A stretch of 64,000 bases of DNA from Antedon bifida. Lineage: Eukaryota; Echinodermata; Crinoidea; Comatulida; Antedonidae. The notes under the pieces are model-generated. The model was not told where the DNA came from, searched no databases, and saw only the letters and a program-made list of their open reading frames with translations. Where the stretch lies: NCBI GenBank assembly GCA_963402885.1, contig OY727097.1:1860001-1924000 (forward strand), written 5' to 3'. Below, piece by piece: positions 12,101 through 22,445 of this stretch (its first letter is position 1; every line of letters begins with the position of its first letter). Made by a program: the position numbers and the translations under genes.

Positions 12101-12148
12101 GAAAAAATGGCGCAGTCATCTTGAAGTTGTCAAATATACTTTTGCCAA
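3135..12148 (-). CDS. ENOX: Ecto-NOX disulfide-thiol exchanger (ENOX1/ENOX2 orthologue)
   Basis: Exons read on the minus strand: 12148-12056, 11879-11757, 11235-10837, 10599-10393, 10135-9899, 9402-9291, 8300-8200, 7324-7218, 6098-5870, 5436-5279, 4381-4319, 3992-3848, 3358-3135. All boundaries are GT..AG; the weakest donor is GTTTAC at 11756. Starting at ATG 12119 gives 2169 nt, exactly 723 codons, which supports the model. Order: low-complexity Met/Gly N-terminus with GLPHGG/GLPHAGG repeats; an RRM (CRTVFVGGLPENITGD, KKNFCHVRFNDE); HVDYAQARDD and RPPSPPV; a coiled coil with VRRLMIEKQ; KQRAWDHFTKPQRKNIDVW; C-terminal FLHVHPFGASIEYLWSYLQ and GVGATLEKRW, the last overlapping the adenine-nucleotide motif described for ENOX2. 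The family is reported to carry out hydroquinone/NADH oxidation and disulfide-thiol exchange at the cell surface. It appears co-orthologous to vertebrate ENOX1 and ENOX2. A further 5' exon cannot be excluded. Confidence 0.95.
4022..4203. mobile_element. MITE family A, copy 3
   Basis: Long form with duplicated AAATATGGTAGTGATATG blocks between ends GTCTGTCTACACTATCAAAC and GTTTGATTGTGTAGACAGA. It lies in an ENOX intron, about 30 bp upstream of the acceptor of the exon at 3992-3848. Confidence 0.85.
4677..4884. repeat. Nearly perfect 208-bp foldback (inverted repeat, 4-nt loop)
   Basis: The left arm 4677-4778 is the reverse complement of 4783-4884 apart from one mismatch that I could see (AATCTTAAGG against CCTGAAGATT). 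The loop is GATT at 4779-4782. The outer edge merges into an (AT)n tract at about 4663-4681, and another (AT)n tract lies at 4950-4968. It sits in the ENOX intron between exons 4319-4381 and 5279-5436. It could be a foldback transposon or a recently duplicated inverted segment. A transcript of either strand would form a hairpin with about 100 paired bases. Confidence 0.9.
4960..5026. mobile_element. Fragment related to the 38040-38230 SINE body
   Basis: TTCTAAACCGCCCGGTGATATACTGA resembles TTCTAAACCGTCAGATCATATACTGA at about 38080-38105. Both follow an (AT)n tract and a GGCAAAGAACA / GGCATAGAACA phrase. It appears to be a 3'-end fragment of that SINE, without the tRNA head. Confidence 0.5.
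6790..7165. repeat. 32-bp minisatellite with two palindromes per unit
   Basis: About 11 units of the type ACACATCGTCTAGACATACG followed by TATGTGCAATGT, mostly 32 bp apart, with variants such as CGTCGAGAC and a few longer units. Each unit holds the palindromes GTCTAGAC and ACATACGTATGT. It lies in the ENOX intron between exons 5870-6098 and 7218-7324, ending about 50 bp below the latter's donor. An open frame across it is only a by-product of repetition. Confidence 0.9.
8357..8668 (+). mobile_element. tRNA-derived SINE (family 1), full-length-like copy
   Basis: The head GTGTGGCGCAGTGTGTTGGA resembles a polymerase III A box region, and GGTTCAAATCC about 45 bp later is a good B box. The body has CCTCTCTCCACCCAGGTGTA, ACCCGGTTAGATCAAGACAC and TTTGATCCAAAATGACTGGG, and it ends near CGCTTTACAAAT and an (ATT)n tail. 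A second copy of the body only is at 20885-21070. It lies in an ENOX intron. Confidence 0.8.
8669..8822. mobile_element. MITE-like element with imperfect foldback ends (TATCAGCTGCT..)
   Basis: The left end TTATATCAGCTGCTGCTTTT (8676-8695) pairs with AAAATTAGCAGCTGATATAAA at the right end. Inside, GTCCTTGATTGACA pairs with TGTCAATCAAGGAC. It directly follows the ATT tail of the SINE at 8357-8668, so one probably inserted next to the other. It is the only copy I noticed here. Confidence 0.7.
9012..9142. mobile_element. MITE family A, copy 4
   Basis: Ends TAAAGCTCTGTCTACACTTT and GATAATGTAGACAGAGCTTTA. The flanking TA on each side would fit a TA target-site duplication of the Tc1/mariner type, but other copies end in TTAA, so the target site is uncertain. 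Lies in an ENOX intron. Confidence 0.85.
9502..9668. mobile_element. MITE family A, copy 5
   Basis: Ends TAAAGCATTGTCTACGCTAT and GATAGTGTAGACAGAGCTTAA, with tandem ATATCACTACCATATTTGGGC blocks inside. Lies in the ENOX intron about 100 bp upstream of the exon at 9402-9291. Confidence 0.85.
11364..11731. mobile_element. MITE with long inverted ends (TTAAAGGATAACTTGACCG)
   Basis: The left end TTAAAGGATAACTTGACCG is mirrored by CGGTCAAGTTGTCCTTTAA at the right end. The inverted similarity extends inward for about 100 bp, including GATTTCAGAACAATCGCGAG / CTCGCGATTGTTGTGAAATC. It is 368 bp long without coding potential. It ends about 24 bp from the weak donor (GTTTAC) of the ENOX exon at 11879-11757. 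Confidence 0.85.
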
Positions 12149-13276
12149 CTGAAAAAAAAAGTGTCAAAAAACAAGACACATTCATTTAAGTTATAAATAT
12201 TAACAATAACATATTAATATTTATCTATAAATATATTATATAATCTATTTAATATTTGAATGGATTTATTTTAGCATATTAATAACATACTAACTAGATA
12301 TCATGGAAGAAAGATACGTTGAACAAATTTGGTGGTTTAGGATAAAAGCACAGAATCCTTCACCAACATATAGTATAGGCTACCCAGGCCTAGAGCTGAT
12401 CATCTCATTATGCCACATCACCCTCACCTCACCGATCCCCCTCGCGCTCGACCTGACTATTTTTATGTCCAATAATATCATTCACAGAACAATAATGCCT
12501 GGGCCTAGCTTATTCTCATAAACCAAAATAAGAATATACATACTGTATTACTGTCGTATGGTTCTTCAATTATAGAACTGATCCTAAATGCGTAAACATA
12601 GGTCAGTTGTTTTTATTAATGGAATGGAAAAACGTTGTTATTACACAAAGAATTGACGGACATCCATCATCATGTTGGAGAGAGAGGGCGCAGTTCAAGA
12701 AATGTGGACCTGGGGAAAAAGAGAACATTATTGACATTATACACAGTAACACAACAACACATCATATCAGTGATGACCTGGTCCAGGATGTCCGAGAGTA
12801 CGTTGGTATTTATTTGTATATTTTATTGTCATTTTCGATTGAAACACTAGATTTTCATAACTCGTACATTCTTATTTGGTTTACTTAGTTTAACGTTATT
12901 AACATTTACGAGACAGTAGCACCATAAACCATCCATATAGTAGAGATATTAACTCTATATGGCATATTAAAACTATTGTATTGTAGAGAGCACCTTCCTG
13001 ACTTCTATTGTTTTTTTAGTATTACCTGATAAGTCTTCTTCCTTCTTGTCTTGTCATGTCAAAGTATTGTTATATAAATGACAGTGCAGTTTTCTATTAT
13101 TCTATACTACTATGGTTTGGCGTCGGATAATTGAGTAGAATTAATGCATTTTGTATGATATAATCTAAAAATGCCAACTTGATGGCTACCAGATGTCTCT
13201 ATGTAGACGGTTACCTGAACCAGTACTATATATATTACATACAATTTTTTAATTTCTTTTTTTTTTTTGCCATTAG
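12149..13276. promoter_or_regulatory. Divergent intergenic region between ENOX and MPI
   Basis: ENOX runs left and MPI runs right from this 1.1-kb stretch, so both promoters probably lie here or just beyond. The first coding piece of MPI (an ATG plus a few codons ending one base into a codon) should be within it but I could not place it. AGGCCTAG-type motifs occur at about 12387 and 12500. An open frame at 12607-12888 has a usable-looking donor after 12796, but its phase does not join MPI exon 2 in frame. Confidence 0.5.
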
Positions 13277-16200
13277 TTTTTGAATTAAGATGTGCCATGC
13301 AAGAATACCAGTGGGGTCGGTTGGGGTCAGATAGTGAAGTTGCTCAGCTGAATCAATGTAATGATCCGTCATTCAAACTAGAGCCAAGCCAAACGTATGC
13401 AGAGGTACGTATGTTGGTGTGGAAATGTACCAGATATACTCATGGAATTCCCCTGCACAGATCGTATTTTATATAAATAATTATATTTAAAGCATCTTTG
13501 CCTTGTTTGTTTTTAACCTCTTGCTACGGCCTTGGAACCCATTTTCCCGAATATCTATTTTCCCCACTTTTCCATCTCTCCGTCTGAGCATGGAGGAAAA
13601 TTTCCTCCATGGTCTGAGCTTATGAAACTTTTCCAGAAATCATGATGCAATCTCATGAATTCACTTTCAATCATACAATTTTTTGTTTGTAAATTATGGT
13701 TAACCATTTAGTAATATAAACATATATTTGTGTTTTAAAGCTCTGGATGGGAACACATCCCAGAGGGCCATCAATAATCAAGAGTGGACCTCTTGAAGAT
13801 CGGCCATTACTTGACTGGATCAATGAAAATCCTCAAAGTCTTGGCACCAAAGTACAAGAGAAATTCCACAATAAGCTTCCGTTCCTGTTCAAGGTGCTAT
13901 CTGTCAATAAGTCTCTTTCAATACAGACTCACCCCAGTAAGGTAGTGGTTACCATTTATCAATCTTTTTGCTTGAGTCAATATAGTTAAGAAGTACTTAA
14001 GTGAATAACTGAATCTTTATCTAACCAGTTATTATTATCTTAAAGAAATACACTTTATCATCTTAGATTGAATACTTTTTATATTTTATTTTCAATTAGA
14101 AATTTTACTTTCTTTTTCAAACAATGTTCAAATCATTGTTTTTATATGAATGAATTGGTCAAACTTAAAAATATGCAAACATTTCATTTCATTTCTTTAT
14201 TCGACAACAAGCAGTCCAGGGGTTGCGACAGCAACAGAGCGCCATAACACATTTGTGTCCGCAACCCCTGTAACATACAACTTAATACAAGTTAAAAATG
14301 AATATAAAATATACTGATTATATTACAAATTTAATTAATTTGTATAACTGTGTTACACAATTTAAAATACACCTATACAATTAAAATAAAGTTAGCGTTT
14401 ATCAAGCAGATATTTTTTCAATTTCGACAGGAAATTTTTCAAAGGATGAGTAACTGCTTGATCTTTGATTATGGGGGGTAGTGATGACCATATAACAGGA
14501 AAATTGTTGATAGATGAATATTTTAAAGTATCATATTTGCTTAGGTCATTTTGAAGACCAAAATCATTGACTTAAAACAAAGACTTTTTTGCTAAGCAAG
14601 CAAAACTTGATAAATCTGACTGATATCTTGCCAAATACAGTTGTTGTACATCAAGGTGGATCCAACTTCATTACATAGTCAAATTACTGTGAGAAGTTCA
14701 ACCTTCAAAGGGCATTTTTTTTTATTTTCAAAGGAACATGCCGAGAAATTATTCAAAGAACGTCCTGATAAATATCCAGATGACAACCACAAACCAGAGA
14801 TGGCGTTGGCACTGACGCCTTTCGAGGGATTTTGTGGCTTTCGACCAATTAATGAAACTGTCAGATTCCTTCAAGGTAAAAAATTGTTAAGCTCTTCACT
14901 CTACACTATCAAACTTTATGTGCGACAAAAAAAATGTGATGTGCACATATATGGACATGATGATGTCATATCACTACAATATTTAAGCACATCACACTTT
15001 TTTGTCAAACCAGTTTGATAGTGTAGACAGAGCTTAAAGGTGGCAATCCCGTTCACAAGACAATCATATACACAAGACGCTCTACATAAATAAACATAAA
15101 CAAAGTCTTATTACAAGTCTTTGGAAGTGGAGTTGTAATTTGTCATTAGAAAAACCCTTACATATGAAAGGACTTGAACCCAGGACCCTTGGATTGGTAG
15201 CCAAGCATCATAACCACCAAACCACAACTCCACTCTGTTCAATTTATCATTTATTTACAAATAAAATAGATTCCAACTAATTGAAAAATTTTACTTTAAT
15301 ATTTGTAGACATCCCAGAATTAAATGCAGTAGTAGGTGCAGACAATGCTAAGACTCTCATAGACACATTCAATGCAGGTGGAGACGTTTCGAAAACATGT
15401 CAAAGCGCCCTCAAGAGTTGCTTTACTGGGTTAATGACGCAAGACGCTGAGATAATTGCATCTCAGCTCAGTTCACTAGTTGAACGTTTCAAGAAAGTTG
15501 GTGAGAATGTGATGTCATATCACTACCATATTTGGCCATATCACTACCATATTTGGGCATTTTTTTTTAACAAACTAGTTTGATAATGTAGACAGAGCTT
15601 AATAAAACCATTTTTTAAATTAGAATCCAGCGATGTTTCTTTAGAGCACAGTCTACTACTGCGACTACACAGTCAGTTTCCAGGCGATGGTGGTTGTTTT
15701 GGTGTATATTTCTTCAATAGAGTGTTACTCCAGCCAGGCCAAGCTATGTTCTTGGGGCCTAACGAGCCACACGCGTACCTCTTAGGAAGTAAGTTCTCTT
15801 CTTTGGCTTACCATAACTAAGTATGCAACCCTTATGTTTAATTTAATGAAAATGTCTTTGTTTTTTGGTATCCGGTTTTACTTACTTATTCCGTGGTAAA
15901 CCTAAACTTATATGACTAGATTCTTCCATTTAATTCTGTTTCTATTGGGAAGGTGCTCTAGACATCAATGCACAGTTTGTGTATACTGCTGTACTTTTTT
16001 TTTTGTTTCTTTCAATGAAGGTAAAATAATATATATAATATATGGTTCCAATAGTATAATGGAGTGACTGTATATTACAATTAAGATACCATTACAGTGC
16101 TGTACACATTCATTCACAGACTGCATTGAATGCATGGCGTGCTCCGACAACGTAGTTCGTGCCGGACTCACACCAAAATTCAAGGACGTACCGACCCTCT

Positions 16201-17451
16201 GTGAAATGTTGAACTATGACCCTGCTCCACCTACCTCTAAGATTTTTCCATCTACCATTGATACTAAAGATGAGTTTGTCACTAAGTATACACCCCCTGT
16301 ACCCGACTTTGCTGTTGATAAAATTGAGGTAAATTTATAATCGTTCATGCATAACTAGTTTTTAATGCTATTGGCAATTTTGCATAAGTGTTATTAAAAT
16401 ATTATTGTTACCTTGGTTGTAGAGATTTATAATCTCATTAAGCTGGTCGTCTTGTCTGCAATTTTTCTAGAAAGCCTCGTTTATTGGTGTTTGATTTACT
16501 TTGATCGCTTTACCATACATAAACCTGTTTCACACAAAATTAACATGGTTTTTATATGAAGTGCTGTATAATTAATAAATTGAATTTAAATATATTAATA
16601 TATATAGGGATAATAGTGATATTAATAAATTAATGCTTGATATACTGTTGCTGGTTCTATTGATGGTGATATCAGGGAACATATAATTTACTGCAACCTG
16701 TGACCTATGACCTAAGCATATTGTGTCTTTGGTCATCGGCTTGGAACGAGAATTCATTCAAACTGTGTTCCACGTACCAATGACCTTGCATTTAAAGATG
16801 TATTGTCCCCCTGAAAAAATAATTTAAAACACTTCTGTTGAATATGCCATTTTAATGTCACATAATGGTTATCCACTTTGACCAAAAATTAGATCAAAAA
16901 AAATGTATTTACCTGAAAAACAGTAATTTAAAGCAAAAAATAGTCAAATTGGCTGCCAGCCAATGGATTTTTGGTTGAATGTAACCATTTATTTTGTCAT
17001 TTTATAAGTGAAAACATTATTTTTTTTCGCTTTTTTTTTCCAAGGAAGTGATTAACTTTATTAAAATGACAAAATAATCTATTCAAAGTCTGATTTTATT
17101 AATCTTTATTTTTCATGTTTTTGGGGGACAATACATCTTTAAACAATGAATTAACATAACTAGGTCCACAAATAGAAAGCTCCCTACGTATGTTGATTGA
17201 TTGATTGAAAACAATAATAATAAATGAATGCTGTATTTTCTCAGGTTGTTGGCAAAGTTGACTATACGATTACTGCTTTTGACAGCGCAAGTATACTACT
17301 CGTCATAGAGGGCGACGCAGATGCTAAGTACAAACAGCCATTTAAAATACATCGTGGTTCGGTCATTTTTATATCAGCCAATCAAAGTCTTTCGTTGACA
17401 TGCCAGTCAGATAAACTCCTTATTTTTAGAGCCTATTGTCCACTTTTCTAG
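13277..17451 (+). CDS. MPI: Mannose-6-phosphate isomerase (type I phosphomannose isomerase)
   Basis: Exons: 13277-13404, 13741-13941, 14734-14875, 15309-15500, 15624-15788, 16120-16328, 17245-17451 (stop TAG). They total 1244 nt, and the missing first exon needs one base to complete the first codon, giving a protein close to the 423 aa of human MPI. The enzyme interconverts fructose-6-phosphate and mannose-6-phosphate in the cytosol, supplying GDP-mannose for glycosylation. Visible motifs: [27 protein letters not shown] (Gln and His zinc ligands), [20 protein letters not shown] (Glu ligand), NEPHAYLLG (His ligand) and [17 protein letters not shown] with the active-site Arg. The cupin fold ends in [11 protein letters not shown]. 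All catalytic residues appear intact. Several introns hold mobile elements: a LINE tail, two family A copies, a SINE and a family B copy. A polyadenylation signal follows at 17614. Confidence 0.96.
14190..14560 (-). mobile_element. LINE 3' end (CR1/L2-like), C-terminal tail of reverse transcriptase ORF
   Basis: The reverse complement encodes [20 protein letters not shown] followed by [12 protein letters not shown] and a stop. This is the LW(N/S)SLP...SLxxFKxxLKxxL pattern common at the C-terminus of CR1/L2/Rex-type reverse transcriptases. A short 3' untranslated stretch then ends near ATAAAGAAATGAAATG. It sits in MPI intron 3 (between exons 13941 and 14734), opposite to the gene. Everything upstream of the C-terminal tail is missing. 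Confidence 0.75.
14887..15038. mobile_element. MITE family A, copy 6
   Basis: Ends TTAAGCTCTTCACTCTACAC and GATAGTGTAGACAGAGCTTAA. It starts only about 11 bp after the last base of MPI exon 14734-14875. Confidence 0.85.
15046..15236 (-). mobile_element. tRNA-derived SINE (family 3)
   Basis: Read on the minus strand it begins GGAGTTGTGGTTTGGTGGTT (A-box-like), followed by GGGTTCAAGTCC (B-box), then TTACAACTCCACTTCCAAAG and GACTTGTAATAAGACTTTGT. The copy at 47266-47520 on the plus strand has the same order. It lies in the MPI intron next to family A copy 6. Confidence 0.75.
15507..15602. mobile_element. MITE family A, copy 7 (left half missing)
   Basis: Only the right half is present (TGATGTCATATCACTACCAT ... 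GATAATGTAGACAGAGCTTA). The truncated edge begins about 6 bp after the GTGAG donor of MPI exon 15309-15500, so MITE sequence forms most of this short intron. Confidence 0.8.
16792..17142. mobile_element. MITE family B (TTAAAGATGTATTGTCCCCC ends), copy 1
   Basis: Left end TTAAAGATGTATTGTCCCCC is an exact inverted copy of GGGGGACAATACATCTTTAA at the right end, 351 bp apart. The interior carries ATTTTAATGTCACATAATGG, TTATCCACTTTGACCAAAAA and CAAATTGGCTGCCAGCCAAT. This is the best preserved of five copies. It lies in the last MPI intron. Confidence 0.9.
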
Positions 17452-18755
17452 GTCATTTATAATATATTAGATCATATACCCTATTGTCCACTTTTCTAGG
17501 TCATTTATAATATATTAGACAATATCCCTAAATTGGAATTATTGAACACAAAATAGGAGGATGTGTGCTTGTAACAGGTGTTGGTACTTAATTCAGTACT
17601 GAGATTGTGATACAATAAATCTATATTATTATTATTATCTATGAATTAATATTTATATAATACATGCAATATTATTTAAGTTGAAAATGTCAAAAATTAA
17701 CACTATAAATACACAATATACGTAACTATTAAATGAACGTGTGCTTTCAGTTACTAGGTTACAGATTATATTTATTTCTGTTTTGGACAAATTGTGGTTT
17801 TTGTTATTGACATTAAATCCTCATCTGCTCCAAAATGTTAAATGATTTGTTCTTTACTACTGTAACTAGTTGACACATAAAAAAACACACAAAGAAATAA
17901 AATTATATTTTAAAATTACCTGTAAATTTTGTTCCGTGTACAGCATTACAAAGAAACGTTATATTTCAACACTGCCCTCTATAGTTGATGACCAAAGATT
18001 ACACAACCTAGAAAACAAAAGAAATCTTGTCTGTAGCTTTCTCTCATCTCCAAGTACTGTAGGTTTTCATTGAAACAGGCCATACTGTATATAAATGTGT
18101 TTTGAGATTGGAGAAAATGGTCTATGCAAGGATATGTGACAAACAGACAATCAAACATGTTTTCTGAAATTCCAAATAACCTGAAAAAAAAAGATTAAAC
18201 CCGCGGATCCAGGATTGTTTAAATGGGGAGTGGTTTTATAATATTAATATTCTGTCAAAAATAGATATCAAAAAGTACTTCATAATTTAATTTTAGCTCT
18301 CTGTCAAAAGAAGATGGGGAGCAAGCGACCCAACACCCCACCATCCAACCCAAACTGTATCAAGATTATTATTATAGCAATTTATATAAATTAATAAATA
18401 ATTGCAATAGTGTATTAGATTAATTTAATAAAAATTAAAGGTAAATTCACAAAAATTATTATATTATTAAATTGATGGTTGAATGGTGACATTGTGGTGT
18501 TCATCCAATAATCATTAAACACTTCTCAAGAACAAGACTTTAATTAGTAAATACAATAATTTCATAGAATTCCAAATAATATTAAATTACAAGAAATATA
18601 ATTAACATAGTCTATCAAAGCCATTGTATCTTTTTCAATGCCAGTCAATTGGATGACTCATGTTGTGATGTCATTGTGTCAAAGGTCATGTAAAAACTGT
18701 GTTCTTGATCACTCGTTAGGCGAGTGCTTTGTGGCGATCAGCTGATTGCAACTTA
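17452..18755. other. MPI 3' region and AT-rich intergenic sequence
   Basis: A 40-bp segment at 17426-17466 (CCTATTGTCCACTTTTCTAGG... TCATTTATAATATATTAGA) is repeated directly just downstream, covering the MPI stop codon. An AATAAA at 17614 is the likely polyadenylation signal. The rest is AT-rich without recognised genes. Confidence 0.55.
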
Positions 18756-19405
18756 CACACATTGTGACTAGAGTGTTCATACAGTATCTACAGTGTCCTA
18801 ACATCACACACATCATTGTGACTAGAGTGTTCATACAGTATCTACAGTGTCCTAACATCACACATATCATTGTGTCGAGTGTTCATACAGTATCCACAGT
18901 GTCCTAACATCACACACATCATTGTGACTAGAGTGTTCATACAGTATCTACAGTGTCCTAACATCACACACAGCATTGTGACTAGAGTGTTCATACAGTA
19001 TCTACAGTGTCCTAACATTACACACATCATTGTGACTAGAGTGTTCATACAGTATCTACAGTGTCCTAACATCACACACATCATTGTGACTAGAGTGTTC
19101 ATACAGTATCTACAGTGTCCTAACATCACACACATCATTGTGAAAGTAGTGTTAAGGAGTGTTCATACTGTACATAACTACAGTGTCCCATCAACATCCC
19201 ATTCACACACACACATCATTGTGACAAGTGTAATTACGGAGTTCACACAGTACCTACAGTGTCCTAACATCATCCCATTCACACAAACACACACCCACAT
19301 CATTAGAGTGTTAAGGAGTGTTCACAGAGTACCTACAGTGTCCTAACATCCCATTCACACACACATCATTAGAGTGTTAAGGAGTGTTCACACAGTACCT
19401 ACAGG
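18756..19405. repeat. 54-bp minisatellite
   Basis: Seven or so near-identical 54-bp units of the type CATTGTGACTAGAGTGTTCA - TACAGTATCTACAGTGTCC - TAACATCACACACAT occupy 18756-19140. Further degenerate units with ACACACAC insertions continue to about 19405. As 54 is a multiple of three, long open frames appear on both strands; they encode only the repeat and are not genes. Confidence 0.95.
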
Positions 19406-19482
19406 GTAATTCATTCAAATATATTTTTATTTATGTACAATTCATTCAAATAAAGTTAAACAATATGCAACTTACTGTTATC

Positions 19483-19727
19483 TCTTCTGTGCTGTGCTTT
19501 GCAGCCTGATCTCTATCGAATCATCTACACGTCTTCTGTGCTGTGCTTTGCAGCCTGATCTCTATCGAATCATCTACACGTCTTCTGTGCTGTGCTTTGC
19601 GGCCTGATCTCTATCGAATCATCTACACGTCTTCTGAACTGTGCATTGCGGCCTGATCTCTATCGAATCATCTACATCTCTTCTGTGCTGTGCATTGCGG
19701 CCTGATCTCTATCGAATCATCTATTTT
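19483..19727. repeat. 49-bp minisatellite, five units
   Basis: Five units of 49 bp, each starting TCTTCTGTGCTGTGC and containing CCTGATCTCTATCGAATCAT. Starts are at 19483, 19532, 19581, 19630 and 19679. Units differ at a few positions (CTTTGCAG / CATTGCGG). It lies less than 100 bp from the unrelated 54-bp array. Confidence 0.95.
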
Positions 19728-20420
19728 CTTTAAAAGATCTTGTGCCCCGTCTTGTGCCTTCAATCTGAAATTTCAACATTCTAACCAAAAAAATTACTAC
19801 TCAGTTCACAGTTTAATATTTATTACCGTTAAAATTAAAATAAATGAATTCAATATTTAAAAATTGGAAACAAGCCAAACGAAAATCATGGAATAAAGAG
19901 GTTCTAAATGTAGAATTTGAAAAAGTTAAAGTCTACAAAATTCATGTTCATTTTGTACTTACCTACACAGTACTATCATATTTTTGTATGTTTAGATTGT
20001 AAATTTATTGGGACTTTTTTTGAGTAATACAAATTGAGACAAAACATACCACTTTGAGGTGGAAGTTTACAGAAACATAATTTTTTTAGGCTTGTATTTT
20101 AAAAAAGGGGGTTTTCCCGGCATTGCCTTCCATTATCAGTAGTTGATATCGTTCACTGAGAGACTGATTTATGATAATGGACCAGATTGTATTGAACTAA
20201 TTTACATTTCATACAACTAGTTTGATCTATTATTCACAATATGCTAAATAATATGATGAGGTTTTAGATTTCTATTAATACAGAGTCAATTCACAAGCAA
20301 AACAAAAGATTAAATCTAATATTTACAGCAAATAAACATTATTATATTATTTAGAACATTAAATTTGGTTGACACTTCAGCTATTCTTAAAATATAGAAG
20401 CAATTGCATCAGTGGTTTTT

Positions 20421-20682
20421 AATCACTTCCGTAAAAAAAAAAATTTCAAAAAATCATGTTTTCACTTATTAAAAAATAAAATAAACGGATAAATTCAACC
20501 AAAAACCCATTGACTTCAATTTGACCATTTTTTGCTTTAAATTACAGATTTCTCAGGTAAATATCTTTTTTTCCCATCCAATTTTTGGTCAAAGAGGATA
20601 AATATTATGTGACATTAAAATGGCATATTCAACAAAAACATATAAAAAATAATATTTTAGGGGGACAATATATCTTTAAGTT
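20421..20682. mobile_element. MITE family B, copy 2 (one end missing)
   Basis: Inverted relative to copy 1: AATTTTTGGTCAAAGAGGAT, ATTATGTGACATTAAAATGG and the end GGGGGACAATATATCTTTAA are recognisable. The opposite terminal repeat is absent, so it is 5'-truncated. Confidence 0.8.
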
Positions 20683-20884
20683 AGCAGTTAATTTTACTAT
20701 GTTTAAGCAAAGATTGTATACCACTGCTACGCGTAGCTGCGCTATATAATCTTTGGTTTAAATTTAATGAACCCTTGCCTAGACTTGCCTTAAGTATGTA
20801 TTTATTGTCTATTTTATTTTACTTTACCAGTCAACGTTTCGATTTTTGTAAATAATTGCGAGTATTATATTATACGTATGAAAC

Positions 20885-21070
20885 GCCATATGTGCCTCTC
20901 TCCACCCGGGTGTATAAATGGGTACCCGGTTAGATCAAGACACAACTTTGCGCTGATTACTAGCTGCATTATGGGAGTATGTTTCCATACGTGTTTGATC
21001 CAAAATGACTGGGGTAATGATGTGAAGCGCTTAGAAGCATTGTGCAATATTATTTATTTATTATTAATAT
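20885..21070 (+). mobile_element. SINE family 1, headless copy
   Basis: Nearly identical over about 130 bp to 8466-8600 (CCTCTCTCCACCCGGGTGTA, ACCCGGTTAGATCAAGACAC, TTTGATCCAAAATGACTGGG), then GAAGCGCTTAGAAGC and an (ATT)n-like tail. The tRNA-like head with A and B boxes is missing. The open frame across it is not a gene. Confidence 0.75.
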
Positions 21071-22432
21071 TTCTCTCTACTAATTATGGGCTAGAACTTG
21101 GTCTAGCCCCTCCCTTTTCTCCAATTTCATAATTCCGGATCCAGCACTATCCCAGTAACCTACTACACCAAATATTTAATGATGTAAATTGTGGGCATTT
21201 GACATTGAATGGCTGCTGCTGATGTAAATTGTGACAATACTGTACTTTGTACACATAGACACTTAACATGTAAACTTATTTATTGTTGATGATGATCGAG
21301 TACACGCATAAAAAGTGTATGCAACGCCTAATCAATTTTTAATCTATGCGCCACCAATGTCCATACCGTGTACGACAGACCACAATGCAACAGTACATCA
21401 TCTTAACCATTTATGGTGTATAGTTCGCGAAACTGTAGAATTGTAAAAATATGAACGCAAAAGAACACGCAAATAAAGTAACAATATTAAAAATGAAGTC
21501 CAAACTGACTGAATAGATATATTTAATTCACACAATATGAACGTATCCCATCAACGTGTAAATATGGGAAGACGAACTGATGGAGGAGTAACTAATTATC
21601 AAACAACCACATTGTTGAAATTAAAAGACCAATCAAAGTCACTGTTACAGGTTTCTCATACAAATTCATGATCACTAAGGTTTTTTTTTTCAAAAACATA
21701 ATTTATACAAATATTTTTTTTATGTTTTTTTTTTCGGTGGATATACAGTTATGACACATTCTAACCTATATTTGGTAACTTTTACATAATATAATTACAA
21801 ATACCTTATTTGTTGAGTTTTATTAGATGAATGTGAATATTTATTTTGTAAACTATTGTACCATATACATTCCATTGTTTAAAAAGCTCAACACACAGTT
21901 TATAAGATTGTATTTAGTGAGCAAAACATTTAATTGTTTATGGTCCCTCCAAGGAAATACACAAATATTTAAGCTTTCTTGCAAGAAGCGGCAATTCTAT
22001 ACATATTGGAATAAATATTGAAATTATTAAAATGCATCCTGGTGGGGAGAAAAACAATCTTATTTAATGATTTAAGAACATAAATAAATGTCTATGCACA
22101 TGCTTAATTGATACATGGTATTTCTTATATTTGTATGTGCCCCACTCTCTCATACAATCATTTAATCAAAGTATTATAATAGTGTTAATAGTTCAACAAT
22201 AAAATGGGAAAATTAATATACCTTTTGTAATGTATATTCTATGATAATTACAGTAAAATAAGTGAAGTAGAAAAATATGGAAAGAAATGTTAATTTAAGA
22301 TACCATATACTTCCAGGAAATGTGCATTTTCAATTCATAACATTTGTAAAATAATTTAATTGATATTTTTAGAATTAGAATTCATGTAGTGCTAATAACT
22401 ACAATTCAACTATATTCTCTGATTAGAGCATC

Positions 22433-22445
22433 TGACCTTTGACCT
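22433..22445. promoter_or_regulatory. DR1-type nuclear receptor element
   Basis: TGACCTTTGACCT is the exact reverse complement of AGGTCAAAGGTCA, the direct-repeat-1 consensus bound by HNF4/RXR-type receptors in animals. Function here is unproven. Confidence 0.35.

Noticed and set aside
14641..15018. One long 125-codon exon
   Set aside because: Only 14734-14875 is MPI exon; the rest is intron and MITE family A sequence read through after a good donor.
15046..15236. Functional tRNA genes at other A/B-box sites (8357, 15236, 31600, 40656, 41147, 47266)
   Set aside because: The A and B boxes lie in repeated longer elements and no full acceptor stem closes around them.
18756..19140. CRISPR-like regular repeats
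   Set aside because: The repeats are contiguous 54-bp units without unique spacers, in a eukaryotic sequence; the same holds for the arrays at 6790, 19483, 29932, 33650 and 38270.
18842..19346. Open frames of 98 and 158 codons on opposite strands
   Set aside because: They exist only because the 54-bp minisatellite unit is a multiple of three; the peptides are plain repeats with no start context or homology.
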